64,000 bases of DNA from Hyphomicrobiaceae bacterium (GTDB lineage: Bacteria; Pseudomonadota; Alphaproteobacteria; Rhizobiales; Hyphomicrobiaceae): NCBI GenBank assembly GCA_023384095.1, contig JAHDXT010000003.1, positions 1-64,000 of the forward strand, in the 5' to 3' direction. Position numbers and translations under genes: made by a program. The notes under the pieces are model-generated. The model ran no database searches. It worked only from the letters and a program-made list of their open reading frames with translations, and had not been told where the DNA came from. Positions 28,292 to 37,500 of the stretch are shown here, in pieces (within the stretch, counting starts at the first letter, position 1; the number at the start of each line of letters is the position of its first letter).

Positions 28292-30547
28292 GTGGCTTGG
28301 TCTCGTGGAGTTGCTGCCAACTGGGCGTGGGGACAATCGGCCTTCTGCGCTGCTTCTGCTTGCCTGCTGGCGGCTTGCGCTCTCATCCCGGCCCAGCTCG
28401 AGCTCCCCGATCCTCCTCCGCCCGATGCCACGACGCGCATAGGCGGAACGGACTCCGGCTGGCAGTGGGAGGCGACACGGGAAGGCCAGATCGTCACCGG
28501 CTCGGACCGATTCACGGACTATCCACAGCCGCGCCAGGCCGCCGCCGAGATCGCCACGCGGGATGGGGTCAGTCTGAACCTGGTCGGCGCCAGCGCCGCC
28601 GAAGCGGCCAAGACGGTGCTCGGCGACCTGCTTCGGGTCAACTACCTGGTGAGCGAGAAGATCAAGGCGACGATCACGATCCAGACCAGCAGGCCAGTTT
28701 CGCGCGAGGCCGTGCTCGACATCTTCGAGGCCGTGCTGCGCGCCGAAGGCGCCGCCATCGTCGTCGACCGGGGGCTCTACAAGGTGCTGCCGCTGGAGGA
28801 TGCGCTTGCGGCCGGCGCGCCGATGCTGCCTCGCGGAGCGAGCGGACGCAACTCGGCCGGCCTGGTGACCCAGATCGTGCCGCTGCGCCACGTGTCGGCG
28901 GCGGAGATGGACCGGATCATCAGATCGATGGCGCCGCAGCTCATCGTCCTGAAAGCGGACGAGGCACGCAACCAGCTCATCATCGCCGGCACCCGCAACG
29001 AGATCGCCTCGACCGTCGACATCGTCCAGGTCTTCGACGTGGACTGGATGCGGGGCATGTCGTTCGGCATCTTCCCGGTGGAGTCGGCCGACCCGGAAGC
29101 GGTCGCCCAGGATCTCGACGCGATCTTCGCCAACGACCGGGACGGACCCACGAAGGGCATCGTGCGCTTCGTCCCGAACAGACGCCTCAAGTCGGTGCTG
29201 GTGATCTCCTCGCGCGCCGAGTACATCGAGAGGGCGGAGCAGTGGCTGCGGCGCATCGAGCTGACCGGCCAGGCCACCGAGAAGCAGGTCTTCGTCTACC
29301 AGGTGCGCAATCGCCCGGCTCTGGAGCTGGCACAGCTCCTGCAGCGCGTCTATTCCTCGCAGGAACAGGCCCGCGTCTCGACGGCAAGCACGGCCAACGG
29401 CGGTCGGCCGGCTGCTTCGTCCATCGACGTCGAGACGCCCGGCGCCGGACTACTGGGGGCATTGCTGCCTTCGGCTCAGCCGGCCGGACCGTCGCCTCCT
29501 GCCGTGGGGGGCAACGGCGGGCAGGGACCTGCTGCTCCACCTGCGGTCGAGGTCGGCTCCGCCTTCGAGGCGCAGTTGCCGGGCGACGATCGCGCTTCGG
29601 GCATCAGCGTGGTTGCCGACGAGACCAACAATGCCCTCGTGATCACCGCAACCCAGTCCGAGTACAGGCGCCTGCGAAAGGTGCTCGAAAGCGTCGACGT
29701 GGCCGCGAGCCAGGTGCTGTTGGAGGCAACCATCGCCGAGGTGACGCTGAACGACAATCTGAAGTTCGGATTGCGCTGGTTCTTCGAAAGAGGCCAGAGC
29801 CAGTTCAGGCTGTCGGAATTCGGCAGTATTCCCCCCGACATCGACCTGCCGTCAAAAGGCATCCTGTCCCCGTTCTTCCCCGGGTTCTCCTACTTCCTCG
29901 ACACGCCGAACGTGAAATTGACGCTCAACGCGCTGAGCGAGATCACCGACGTCAACGTCGTTTCCTCTCCCTCCATGATGGTGCTCGACAACAAGAAGGC
30001 GGTTCTGCAGGTCGGCGACGAGGTCCCGATCGCCGTTCAGCAGGCGGCCGGCGTGCTGACCGCGTTCCCGCTGGTCAACACCATCGCTTTCCGCAACACC
30101 GGCGTCATCCTCGGCATCACGCCGCGCATCGGGGAAGACGGCCGCGTCCTGCTCGAGATCGAGCAGGAGGTGAGCGATGCCGTCCGCACAACGACATCGC
30201 AGATCGACTCGCCGACTATCCAGCAGCGCCGGATCAAGACGACCGTCGTCGTCCGGGATGGCGAAAGCATCGTGCTGGCCGGCATGATGCAGGACCGCTC
30301 GACGCTCGGGCGGTCTCAGGTGCCGCTGTTCGGGGATATTCCGATCGTCGGGAACTTGTTCAAGCAGAAGGACGACTCCATCGAGCGGACGGAGCTCCTG
30401 ATCGCGATCACGCCGCGCCTCGTCAAGGACACCCGGCGAATCCGCGAGATCACCGCCGAGTTTCGCGATAGGCTGAATTTCAGGACGCGTCCGCACCGGT
30501 TCGGCCCGCCAGACCGCAGGGAGCAGGTGGACCGGCTCGCGCGCTGA
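28292..30547 (+). CDS. gspD: Type II secretion system outer membrane secretin GspD
   Basis: The secretin forms the outer membrane channel of type II secretion. I place the start at the GTG at 28292, giving 751 residues. A lipoprotein signal with lipobox LLAAC (Cys29) then lies at the right place, and a G-run precedes the codon. N0-N3 ring domains follow ('ISLNLVGASAAEAAKTVL'-like start, 'VNYLVSEKIKATITI', 'NQLIIAGTRNEI', 'VFVYQVRN'). A Gly/Pro-rich insertion sits near residues 370-430, before the secretin core 'VVADETNNALVITAT', 'VLLEATIAEVTLNDNLKFGL' and 'VPLFGDIPIVGNLFK'. The longer frame upstream of 28292 adds about 95 residues without similarity. Confidence 0.9.
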   Translation: MAWSRGVAANWAWGQSAFCAASACLLAACALIPAQLELPDPPPPDATTRIGGTDSGWQWEATREGQIVTGSDRFTDYPQPRQAAAEIATRDGVSLNLVGASAAEAAKTVLGDLLRVNYLVSEKIKATITIQTSRPVSREAVLDIFEAVLRAEGAAIVVDRGLYKVLPLEDALAAGAPMLPRGASGRNSAGLVTQIVPLRHVSAAEMDRIIRSMAPQLIVLKADEARNQLIIAGTRNEIASTVDIVQVFDVDWMRGMSFGIFPVESADPEAVAQDLDAIFANDRDGPTKGIVRFVPNRRLKSVLVISSRAEYIERAEQWLRRIELTGQATEKQVFVYQVRNRPALELAQLLQRVYSSQEQARVSTASTANGGRPAASSIDVETPGAGLLGALLPSAQPAGPSPPAVGGNGGQGPAAPPAVEVGSAFEAQLPGDDRASGISVVADETNNALVITATQSEYRRLRKVLESVDVAASQVLLEATIAEVTLNDNLKFGLRWFFERGQSQFRLSEFGSIPPDIDLPSKGILSPFFPGFSYFLDTPNVKLTLNALSEITDVNVVSSPSMMVLDNKKAVLQVGDEVPIAVQQAAGVLTAFPLVNTIAFRNTGVILGITPRIGEDGRVLLEIEQEVSDAVRTTTSQIDSPTIQQRRIKTTVVVRDGESIVLAGMMQDRSTLGRSQVPLFGDIPIVGNLFKQKDDSIERTELLIAITPRLVKDTRRIREITAEFRDRLNFRTRPHRFGPPDRREQVDRLAR

Positions 30548-30574
30548 CCGGAGCTGCCTCTGCGAGAGTGCTCA

Positions 30575-31522
30575 TTGGACCGGCAAGACGATCCGCAACC
30601 GGGCGATCGCGGCTTCGCGCTGCTCGTCGTGATCTTGGCGGCGGGCGTGCTGGCGCTCATCGTTGCAGGCTTCTCGCTGTCGGTCAGGACCGAGATGCGC
30701 GCGGCATCTGTCGCCGTCGAGAACGCCAAGGCGGAGGCGCTCGCCGATGCCGGAGTGCAGCTCGCAATCCTGAGCCTGATCGCGGCGCGCACGCAGCGGT
30801 CGGCGGCGTGGCAGGTGCCTGGTGACGGACGCCCGACGTTCTGCACCATCCGGGGCGGGCTGCTGCGCATCAGCATCGAGGACGAGGCAGGCAAGATCGA
30901 CCTCAATGCCGCCGGCGAGCGGCTGCTGCGGTCGGTGCTGATGGGGGCGGGCTTCGGCGACTCGGATGCAGCGGCGCGCGCCGACGCCATCATCGATTAC
31001 CGCGATCCCGACGACCAGCGCCGCACGCATGGCGCGGAGAGTGCCGATTATCGCGACGGCGGGCGTCCCGCAGGACCCAAGAACGCGCCGTTCGCCAGGG
31101 TCGAGGAGCTGGTGCAGGTGCCAGGCTTCGAGGCCGCGGCGGTCATCCGTCTGCGGCCCTTCGTTTCGGTTCATTCCGGACGCCCCGGGCTGGACTACTC
31201 CGTCGCCTCTCGGGCGCTGACTGCGATCCTCACCGAGGGCTACGCGAGGCTGGCCGCGAGCGGCGGTACCGCCCAGCAACAGCTCGGGCAGGGCGGGAAC
31301 CGGTTGCCGGTCGAGTTCTCTATCTCGACGCCCAGGCGGGTGTACGCAATCCGCGCCGAGGCGCGAACGACTGGAGGCAGCGTGTTCGTGCGCGAGGCCG
31401 TCATAGAGTTGTCGCGGACACGGGCCGGCATCGGGCACGTGGTCAGGGAATGGCGACGCGGAACGGGCATCTCGGCGGACTTTTCCGCGCCGGCAGCCGC
31501 CATCGCGCCTGCTCCCTGCTGA
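30575..31522 (+). CDS. gspK: Type II secretion system minor pseudopilin GspK
   Basis: GspK caps the pseudopilus tip with GspI and GspJ. The 315 residues start with a short leader ending in Gly-Phe ('DRGFALLVV'), the prepilin peptidase site, followed by the hydrophobic helix. The large GspK domain has 'ISIEDEAGKIDLNAA', 'DAIIDYRDPDD' and 'PFARVEELVQVPGF'. The start is a TTG at 30575, with GCGAGAG about six bases before it; no ATG is available. It follows gspD by 27 bases. No other gsp gene is in the window. Confidence 0.85.
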   Translation: MDRQDDPQPGDRGFALLVVILAAGVLALIVAGFSLSVRTEMRAASVAVENAKAEALADAGVQLAILSLIAARTQRSAAWQVPGDGRPTFCTIRGGLLRISIEDEAGKIDLNAAGERLLRSVLMGAGFGDSDAAARADAIIDYRDPDDQRRTHGAESADYRDGGRPAGPKNAPFARVEELVQVPGFEAAAVIRLRPFVSVHSGRPGLDYSVASRALTAILTEGYARLAASGGTAQQQLGQGGNRLPVEFSISTPRRVYAIRAEARTTGGSVFVREAVIELSRTRAGIGHVVREWRRGTGISADFSAPAAAIAPAPC

Positions 31523-31534
31523 TCGCCCATAGCG

Positions 31535-32149
31535 CTATTGGAGCAGCAGTCGCCGGATCAATCCGCTTCGGCGCCTGTTGCTGGTCCCTGGCTCCACGGC
31601 AGCCGCCAGCAGACCGTAACGATCCATGAGAAAGACCTTGGTCGTGTGGTCAACGGTATACCCCCCACCTTTGTCGAAGACCTTTTCGTAAGTCGCGTCG
31701 AAGGCGTGCGCCACGGCGGCGATATCGACCGTCTGGCCCGTCAGCCCGACGATCCTCGGATCGAAGGAGGCGAGATACTTCCGCAATTGATCGGGCGTGT
31801 CGCGCTCCGGATCGACCGAGACGAACAGCACCTTGATCCGGTCGCCATCAGGACCAAGGTCGGCGAGGAGGTTGGTCATATCCAACAGGGCTGTCGGACA
31901 GATGCTGGGGCAGTCAGTGAACCCGAATACTACGACGAAGGGTTTGCCCCTGATATCCGCCCGCGTGAGCCGGCGGCCCTCATGGGTCGTCAACTGGAAC
32001 AGGGGCGCGAGCACGACGCCGCGGGGGCGCTGCGCATCGGAATGCGCCAGCGCCGGAGCATATAGAGAGCTCATTGCCAGCAATGCGAGTCCGGCGATTG
32101 CGGCATTAAGCGACGCCAGGACTCTTCGTCTCCCGAGCATGAAACCCAT
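31535..32149 (-). CDS. SCO1/SenC family copper-binding protein
   Basis: A membrane-anchored thioredoxin-fold protein that delivers copper to the CuA site of cytochrome c oxidase or acts as a thiol reductant. The 204-residue product has an N-terminal hydrophobic segment (about 12-35), the copper motif CPSIC (Cys80 and Cys84), 'FVSVDPERDTPDQL' and His168 in 'TVDHTTKVFL'. All three copper ligands are present. I chose the ATG at 32149 because AAGGG lies five bases upstream; a GTG at 32161 is the alternative. Its 3' end meets gspK, and it is divergent from a sensor kinase. Confidence 0.9.
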   Translation of the reverse strand: MGFMLGRRRVLASLNAAIAGLALLAMSSLYAPALAHSDAQRPRGVVLAPLFQLTTHEGRRLTRADIRGKPFVVVFGFTDCPSICPTALLDMTNLLADLGPDGDRIKVLFVSVDPERDTPDQLRKYLASFDPRIVGLTGQTVDIAAVAHAFDATYEKVFDKGGGYTVDHTTKVFLMDRYGLLAAAVEPGTSNRRRSGLIRRLLLQ

Positions 32150-32334
32150 TCTACCCTTCACCGACCAGGCAACCGATTGCGCGCTGGCGCCTGGACTGGA
32201 ATTGAGTTTGGTTAAGGCTATGCGTCGTTATCGTAGGCAGACTGCATTGCAAACGATATCAACACGGAATATTCCTGCAATAGACCTTGGTCCGAGGCAG
32301 GGCACGCTCGGTGCTACCACAGGCGATCTGGAAT

Positions 32335-33780
32335 ATGCTGCGGGTCGGCCAGACGCCGACAATGCTGGCCGTCAGATGGCAGCGTCTCGGGCAATTCGGC
32401 GCGAAGCTGGCCACGCGATACCGCGCACTCAGCCTGTCGAGCCAGTTCGGACTCGTTGCCGCGATGATCCTGGGCTGCGGTATGACCCTGCTCGGCTCGT
32501 GGGTCACCAGCCGCATCGAGGATGGCGTCGTCAAGAACACCGCGGCCGCGGCGGCTCTCTACCTGAACAGCTTCGTCGAGCCTCATGTCCAGCCGCTTGC
32601 CCATCAGGACACCTTGCCCGCTACGTCAACGGAGGCGCTCGATCGGCTGGTGGGGGGTGCGGACCAGATCAAAGCCATCAAGATATGGGGGCCGCACGGG
32701 AGGATAATCTACAGCACACAAATGGAGAACGTCGGCAAGCTCTATCCTGTGACGCCGATGCTCGCTCGCGCCTGGCAGGGTCAGATCGAGGCCGAGTTCA
32801 ACAAGCTGGCGGACGTCGAGAACGAGCTCGAGCGCCAGAGCTCGCTGCCGCTGGTCGAGGTCTATGTGCCCGTCCGCGCGGTCGGGACGGAACGCGTCAT
32901 CGCCGTCGCCGAAGTCTATGCGGTCTACACCCATCTCCAGGAGGATCTCGAGGACGCGCGCCTGCAGAGCTGGCTGATGGTCGGGCTGCTGACGGTATTC
33001 ATGCTGGCGTCGCTGTTCGGTATCGTCCAGCGCGGCGGCCGTACCATCCGAGAGCAGCAGGAAGCGCTGACGCTGCGCATCGCCGAGCTCTCCGATCTGC
33101 TGGCGCAGAACAAGGAGCTGCAGGCCCGCATCGCCGAAGCCAACCGGCGCTCGGAAAGCAACAGCGAGCGGTTCCTGCGCCGGATCGGAGCCGAGCTGCA
33201 CGACGGTCCCGCGCAACTGGTCGGGCTGGCGCTGCTACGGCTCGATGCGATCCAGCCGCTGATCCCGGCGCTGGCGCCGCACGGCGACCCGCCGGTCATC
33301 GAGGTGATCCGCTCGGCGCTGGCCGACGCCCTCAAGGAGATCAGGAACCTTTCGGCAGGCCTGGCACTGCCGGAAATCGAATCCGCGTCCCTTTCGGAGG
33401 CGCTCAAGATCGCGGTCCGCAATCACGAGCGACGGACCGGGACCTCCGTCGAATGCGATCTGGCGTCCAATCTGCCGCGACAGGTCCCCACCTCGATGAC
33501 GACGTGCCTCTATCGCTTCGCCCAGGAAGGCTTGAACAACGCCTTTCGCCATGCGGGGGGAGCCGGCCAGAAGCTTCGCGCCTCGTTCGCTCATCAGATG
33601 CTGGAGATCGAGGTCAGCGATTCCGGCATCGGCCTCAATTCCATAAACGAACCGGACATTAACCATGGATTGGGATTATCATGGCTTTCCGATCGAATCG
33701 AGTCCCTGGGCGGTGTGCTTGAAATATCTTCGCGCAGGAATAGAGGTACACGACTTATTGCCCGGTTCCGGTTACAATAA
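32335..33780 (+). CDS. NarL-type sensor histidine kinase
   Basis: A membrane sensor kinase of 481 residues. It has membrane segments at about 37-56 and 213-231, with a periplasmic sensing region between them that ends 'PVRAVGTERVIAVAEVYAVY'. A coiled coil (235-278) leads to a HisKA_3 domain with phosphoacceptor His289 in 'RRIGAELHDGPAQLVGL'. A GHKL ATPase domain holds 'RFAQEGLNNAFRHA' and 'DSGIGL'. The response regulator follows after 15 bases, so they form a pair. The signal is not evident. The ATG at 32335 is the likely start; a TTG further up is possible. Confidence 0.88.
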   Translation: MLRVGQTPTMLAVRWQRLGQFGAKLATRYRALSLSSQFGLVAAMILGCGMTLLGSWVTSRIEDGVVKNTAAAAALYLNSFVEPHVQPLAHQDTLPATSTEALDRLVGGADQIKAIKIWGPHGRIIYSTQMENVGKLYPVTPMLARAWQGQIEAEFNKLADVENELERQSSLPLVEVYVPVRAVGTERVIAVAEVYAVYTHLQEDLEDARLQSWLMVGLLTVFMLASLFGIVQRGGRTIREQQEALTLRIAELSDLLAQNKELQARIAEANRRSESNSERFLRRIGAELHDGPAQLVGLALLRLDAIQPLIPALAPHGDPPVIEVIRSALADALKEIRNLSAGLALPEIESASLSEALKIAVRNHERRTGTSVECDLASNLPRQVPTSMTTCLYRFAQEGLNNAFRHAGGAGQKLRASFAHQMLEIEVSDSGIGLNSINEPDINHGLGLSWLSDRIESLGGVLEISSRRNRGTRLIARFRLQ

Positions 33781-33795
33781 ATCTAACGGAAAGCT

Positions 33796-34473
33796 ATGAG
33801 CAGTCCCAGAGTGCGTATCGCCATCATCGATGACCACCCATTATTCCGCGCGGGTGTCATTCATGTCCTGCAGGGTGCGGCGGTAGGCATCGAGGTCGTG
33901 GGCGAAGGCTCGGCTATCGAGGACGCTGTCGCGATCGCCAAGCGCGAGCGGCCGGACGTCATGCTTCTCGATATCGGCATCAAGGGCGGGGGCCTCGCGG
34001 CCGCCATGGCTCTGTCCGAGCTCTACCCGTCCATCAAGATCATCATGCTCACGATCTCGGAAAGCGAGGAGGACGTTTCAGGCGCGATGCAGGCGGGAGC
34101 GAGGGGATATCTCCTGAAGGGGATCAGCTCGGCCGAGCTCGTGCGTGTGATCGCTGCGGTCCACCGCGGCGAGCTTTACGTCATGCCGGAACTGGCCGCC
34201 CGACTGCTGCAACGGCCGCGCGCCGCGAAGCCAAATCAGGTCAACGGAACGTCGAACCTGTCGGATCTCACCTACCGGGAGGATCAGATCGTCCGGCAAC
34301 TCGCCCGCGGCCTGACCAACAAGGAAATCGCGCGGCAGCTCAATGTCAGCGAGAAGACGATCAAGCACCACATGACGAATATCATGCAGAAGCTCCACGC
34401 GCGCAATCGCGTCGAGGTCGCGCTGGTCGTTCGTGGAGCGCAGGCGAGCCCGGCCCCCGCCAAGCGCGTGTGA
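33796..34473 (+). CDS. LuxR/NarL-family response regulator
   Basis: The DNA-binding partner of the preceding kinase. The 225 residues contain a receiver domain ('IAIIDDHPLFRAGV', phosphoacceptor Asp59 in 'DVMLLDIGIKGG', conserved Lys in 'GYLLKGISSAEL'). A C-terminal LuxR helix-turn-helix follows ('LTYREDQIVRQLARGLTNKE' then 'NVSEKTIKHHMTNIMQKLHA'). Targets are unknown. The only large gene nearby, the peroxidase, is convergent, so it need not be a target. Confidence 0.9.
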   Translation: MSSPRVRIAIIDDHPLFRAGVIHVLQGAAVGIEVVGEGSAIEDAVAIAKRERPDVMLLDIGIKGGGLAAAMALSELYPSIKIIMLTISESEEDVSGAMQAGARGYLLKGISSAELVRVIAAVHRGELYVMPELAARLLQRPRAAKPNQVNGTSNLSDLTYREDQIVRQLARGLTNKEIARQLNVSEKTIKHHMTNIMQKLHARNRVEVALVVRGAQASPAPAKRV

Positions 34474-34588
34474 AGCGGATTGCCGGGGGGCATCTGCCGC
34501 CCGAACCTCCCTATCTCCCTTCTGCAATCCGGACGCGCGAAGGCCCTGGCGTTTCCGCCAGGACCTCCGATCGGCCGATCGACAGACG

Positions 34589-37500
34589 TCAGACGAACTG
34601 GAAGTCGTCGAACGTGAAGCTGTTGCCGTTGTTGAAGTTGCCCTGCAGGAAGATCGACCCGCCGCCGGCAACTGTCACCTGCATGCCGCCTGCGGCCGCG
34701 GCGATGCTGACATCGGCTTGCGTGTAGCCTTCGAAGAGAAGGAAGTCCTGGCCGCCGCCATTGGGATTGGCGTCGAAGCCGGTGATGATGTCGTCTCCGA
34801 ACGGTCCGTCGGCGAGCTGGAACACGAACGTGTCGGCGCCTGCGCCGCCGTTCATGATGTCGTTCCCGGCTCCGCCGATGAGCGTGTCAGGGCCGGCGCT
34901 GCCACTGAGCGTGTCGTCGCCGGCGCCGCCGTCGAGGGTGTCGGCGCCGCCGCCGCCATCCAGGATGTCGTTGCCGAGGCCGCCGAAGAGCGCATCCGTG
35001 CCGCCGCCGCCATTGAGTATGTCGTCGCCGGCGCCGCCGTCGAGGGTGTCGGCGCCGCCGTTGCCGGCGATCATGTCGTTGCCACCCATGCCCATCAGGA
35101 TGTTGGCGCCGTTACTCCCGGCGATGATGTTGTCGCCCTGGCTGCCGATGACGTTCTCGATGGAGGAGAGCTGATCGAGTCCGGTCTGGCCGCTGGCGGC
35201 CATGCCGAGCGCGAGACTGACGTTGGTGTTGGCAGTCGTCCCCGACATGTCGTAGGTGTCGATCCCCGCCCCGCCGACATACTGGTCGTTGCCGTCGCCG
35301 ATGGTGGCGAAGAACGTGTCGTTCCCGGCGCCGCCGACCGCCCGATCGTTACCTGCGCCGCCGGTGATGAGGTCGTCGCCGCCGTTGGCCGTGATCGTAT
35401 CGTTGCCGCCAAGGCCGTTGATGATCTCGCCCAGGGCCGTCCCGGAGAGCTGATCGTTGCCCTCCGTGCCGATGATGCCCTCGATCACGTCGGTCACCGT
35501 GACGGAGATCGTCTGCGTGCTGGCCAGGACGAGATCGGACGCCTCCACCACGACCTCGTAGACGTTGTCGCCGTCGGTGTCGGTCGGGTTCTCGAAGTCC
35601 GGCGCAACGATGAAGGCCAGTGCGCCGGTGATCGCGTTGATCGTGAACTTGTCGCTGTCGGCGCCGTCGACGATAGTCCACTCGAACTCGTCGCCGTTGG
35701 CGTCGGTGGCCACGAGGCCCGCGACAGCAGTCGAGTTCTCCTCGATCGAGAACGCGGCGGTTGCACCACCCTCGATCACAGGCGCCACGTTGATGAACTG
35801 CAGAGCGTCGATGTCGCCGTCGACAAAGCGCAGAACCTCGATGTTGCGCACGGTGTCGGTGCCGTCGTTGAGCAGACCGCCGTTGCCGTTCGGGGGGTTG
35901 ATGTGGGCGATCGTGATCGTGCCGTCGAGATTGCCGACAATGGTGTAGTTCGCCGCCACGTCCTGGAAGACGGCGACGTCGCCATCACCCGCGCTGTTGA
36001 GGACCTCGCGGATGATGGTGAGCTGACTCGGGTTGAGCTGCCGGGTCAGCATCAGGCTGTCCAGCGGCTCCCCGTTCAAGGTCGCGAACTGGGTGAACTG
36101 CTCGTAGATCGTGACCGGCGCCTGCATGCTCTCGACCGTGCCGATCTCGACGGTCTCGCCGTTGATTTCCGCGGTGATGCCGATGCGCACGTTGAGCCAG
36201 GCATCGCCGTCGATGATGTCGTCGCCGCCACCACCCTGGATCGTGTCGCTACCGCCGCCGCCGAGCAGGATGTTGCCGCGGTCGAAGATGACCTGGCTCG
36301 GATCGAGCAGGTTGAACGTGGCGAACTCCTCGTCCGAGATCCCCAGCACCTTGTAGAGGCCGTCGATCCGCTGCACGCCTTCCGCAGTCAGCCAGTCGTC
36401 CTCGACGAAGAACGTCTCGAACGTGGCGGGGTCGGTAGGATCCGGCGTCTGGCCCACCGCGCTGACCCGGTCGTCGCCGATGAGGGTGTCGTTGCCATCC
36501 CATCCCGACAGCGCCTCGGTGCGATCGAAGCGGTTGCGCAGGATGTCCTCTTCCACGTTGGTGAAGATCTTGATGCGCATATCGGCGTAACCGTCGATGT
36601 TTGCGCCCTTGAAGATGGCCCAGTCGAAGCCCGCCATGCCCTCATTGCGCATGACGCTCTCGCCCTGGACCATGATGTCGTCGCCGGCCTCGGCGTCGAA
36701 GTCCTGCTCGTTGGACCCGGCGAACATCACGTCATGGCCGATGACGGTGGAGTTGAAGAACAGCTCGGAGTTGTCGCCGGCGATCGTGTCGAAGCCTTCG
36801 CCGCCCTCGATCCAGTCGTCACCCTCGTTGCCGAGCAGGAAGTCCACGTCCCTGGTGCCGAGGATGAAATCGTTGCCCTCGCCGCCGAAGACCTCCTTGT
36901 TGTCGTTGCCGGCGATCACGAAATCGCTGCCGTCGCCGCCGAAGATGAGCTCGCCCACGCCGCCGCCGGCCGAGATGACGTCGTTGCCGCCGTCGCCATG
37001 GACGAAGCTCGGGCCCGGATCGTCGCCGTCGAAGATGAGGTCGTCGCCGTCGCCGCCGTGCAGGCGATTGATGCCGTGGCCGCCATCGATGATGTCGTCG
37101 CCGGCGTCGCCCCACAGCGTGTCGTCGCCGTTACCGCCGACAAGCATGTTGTTGCCGGAGTCGCCGCCGAGCACGACGTGCTCGCCGCCGCTGAACTTGA
37201 GCACCGAGTACTCGAGCCCGTCGATCGGGCTGGTCTCGGTCCCGCGCTGCACCTTGTCGCCCAGCCCGGCCAGGATCGGGTCGTCGTGGACAGGATCAGC
37301 CTCGAGCTGACGGGCCAGATCGATCTCGAGGATATGATCGGCGAGCGAGAAGATATCGCCCGGCACGTGCGTCGAGCTCGGATCGCCGAGGTCGGTGTTG
37401 CGCATGATGAGCTTGGCGAACGAATTGTTCTCCAGCTCGTGGATCAGGTTCAAGCCCTGCGTGCGCGACAGATAGTAGAACCGGTCGCCGTTCTGCAGGT

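Noticed and set aside
34900-37160. CRISPR-like or satellite repetition
   Set aside because: The repetition has a 27-base period with drift, is in frame throughout and encodes RTX nonapeptides. There are no unique spacers.
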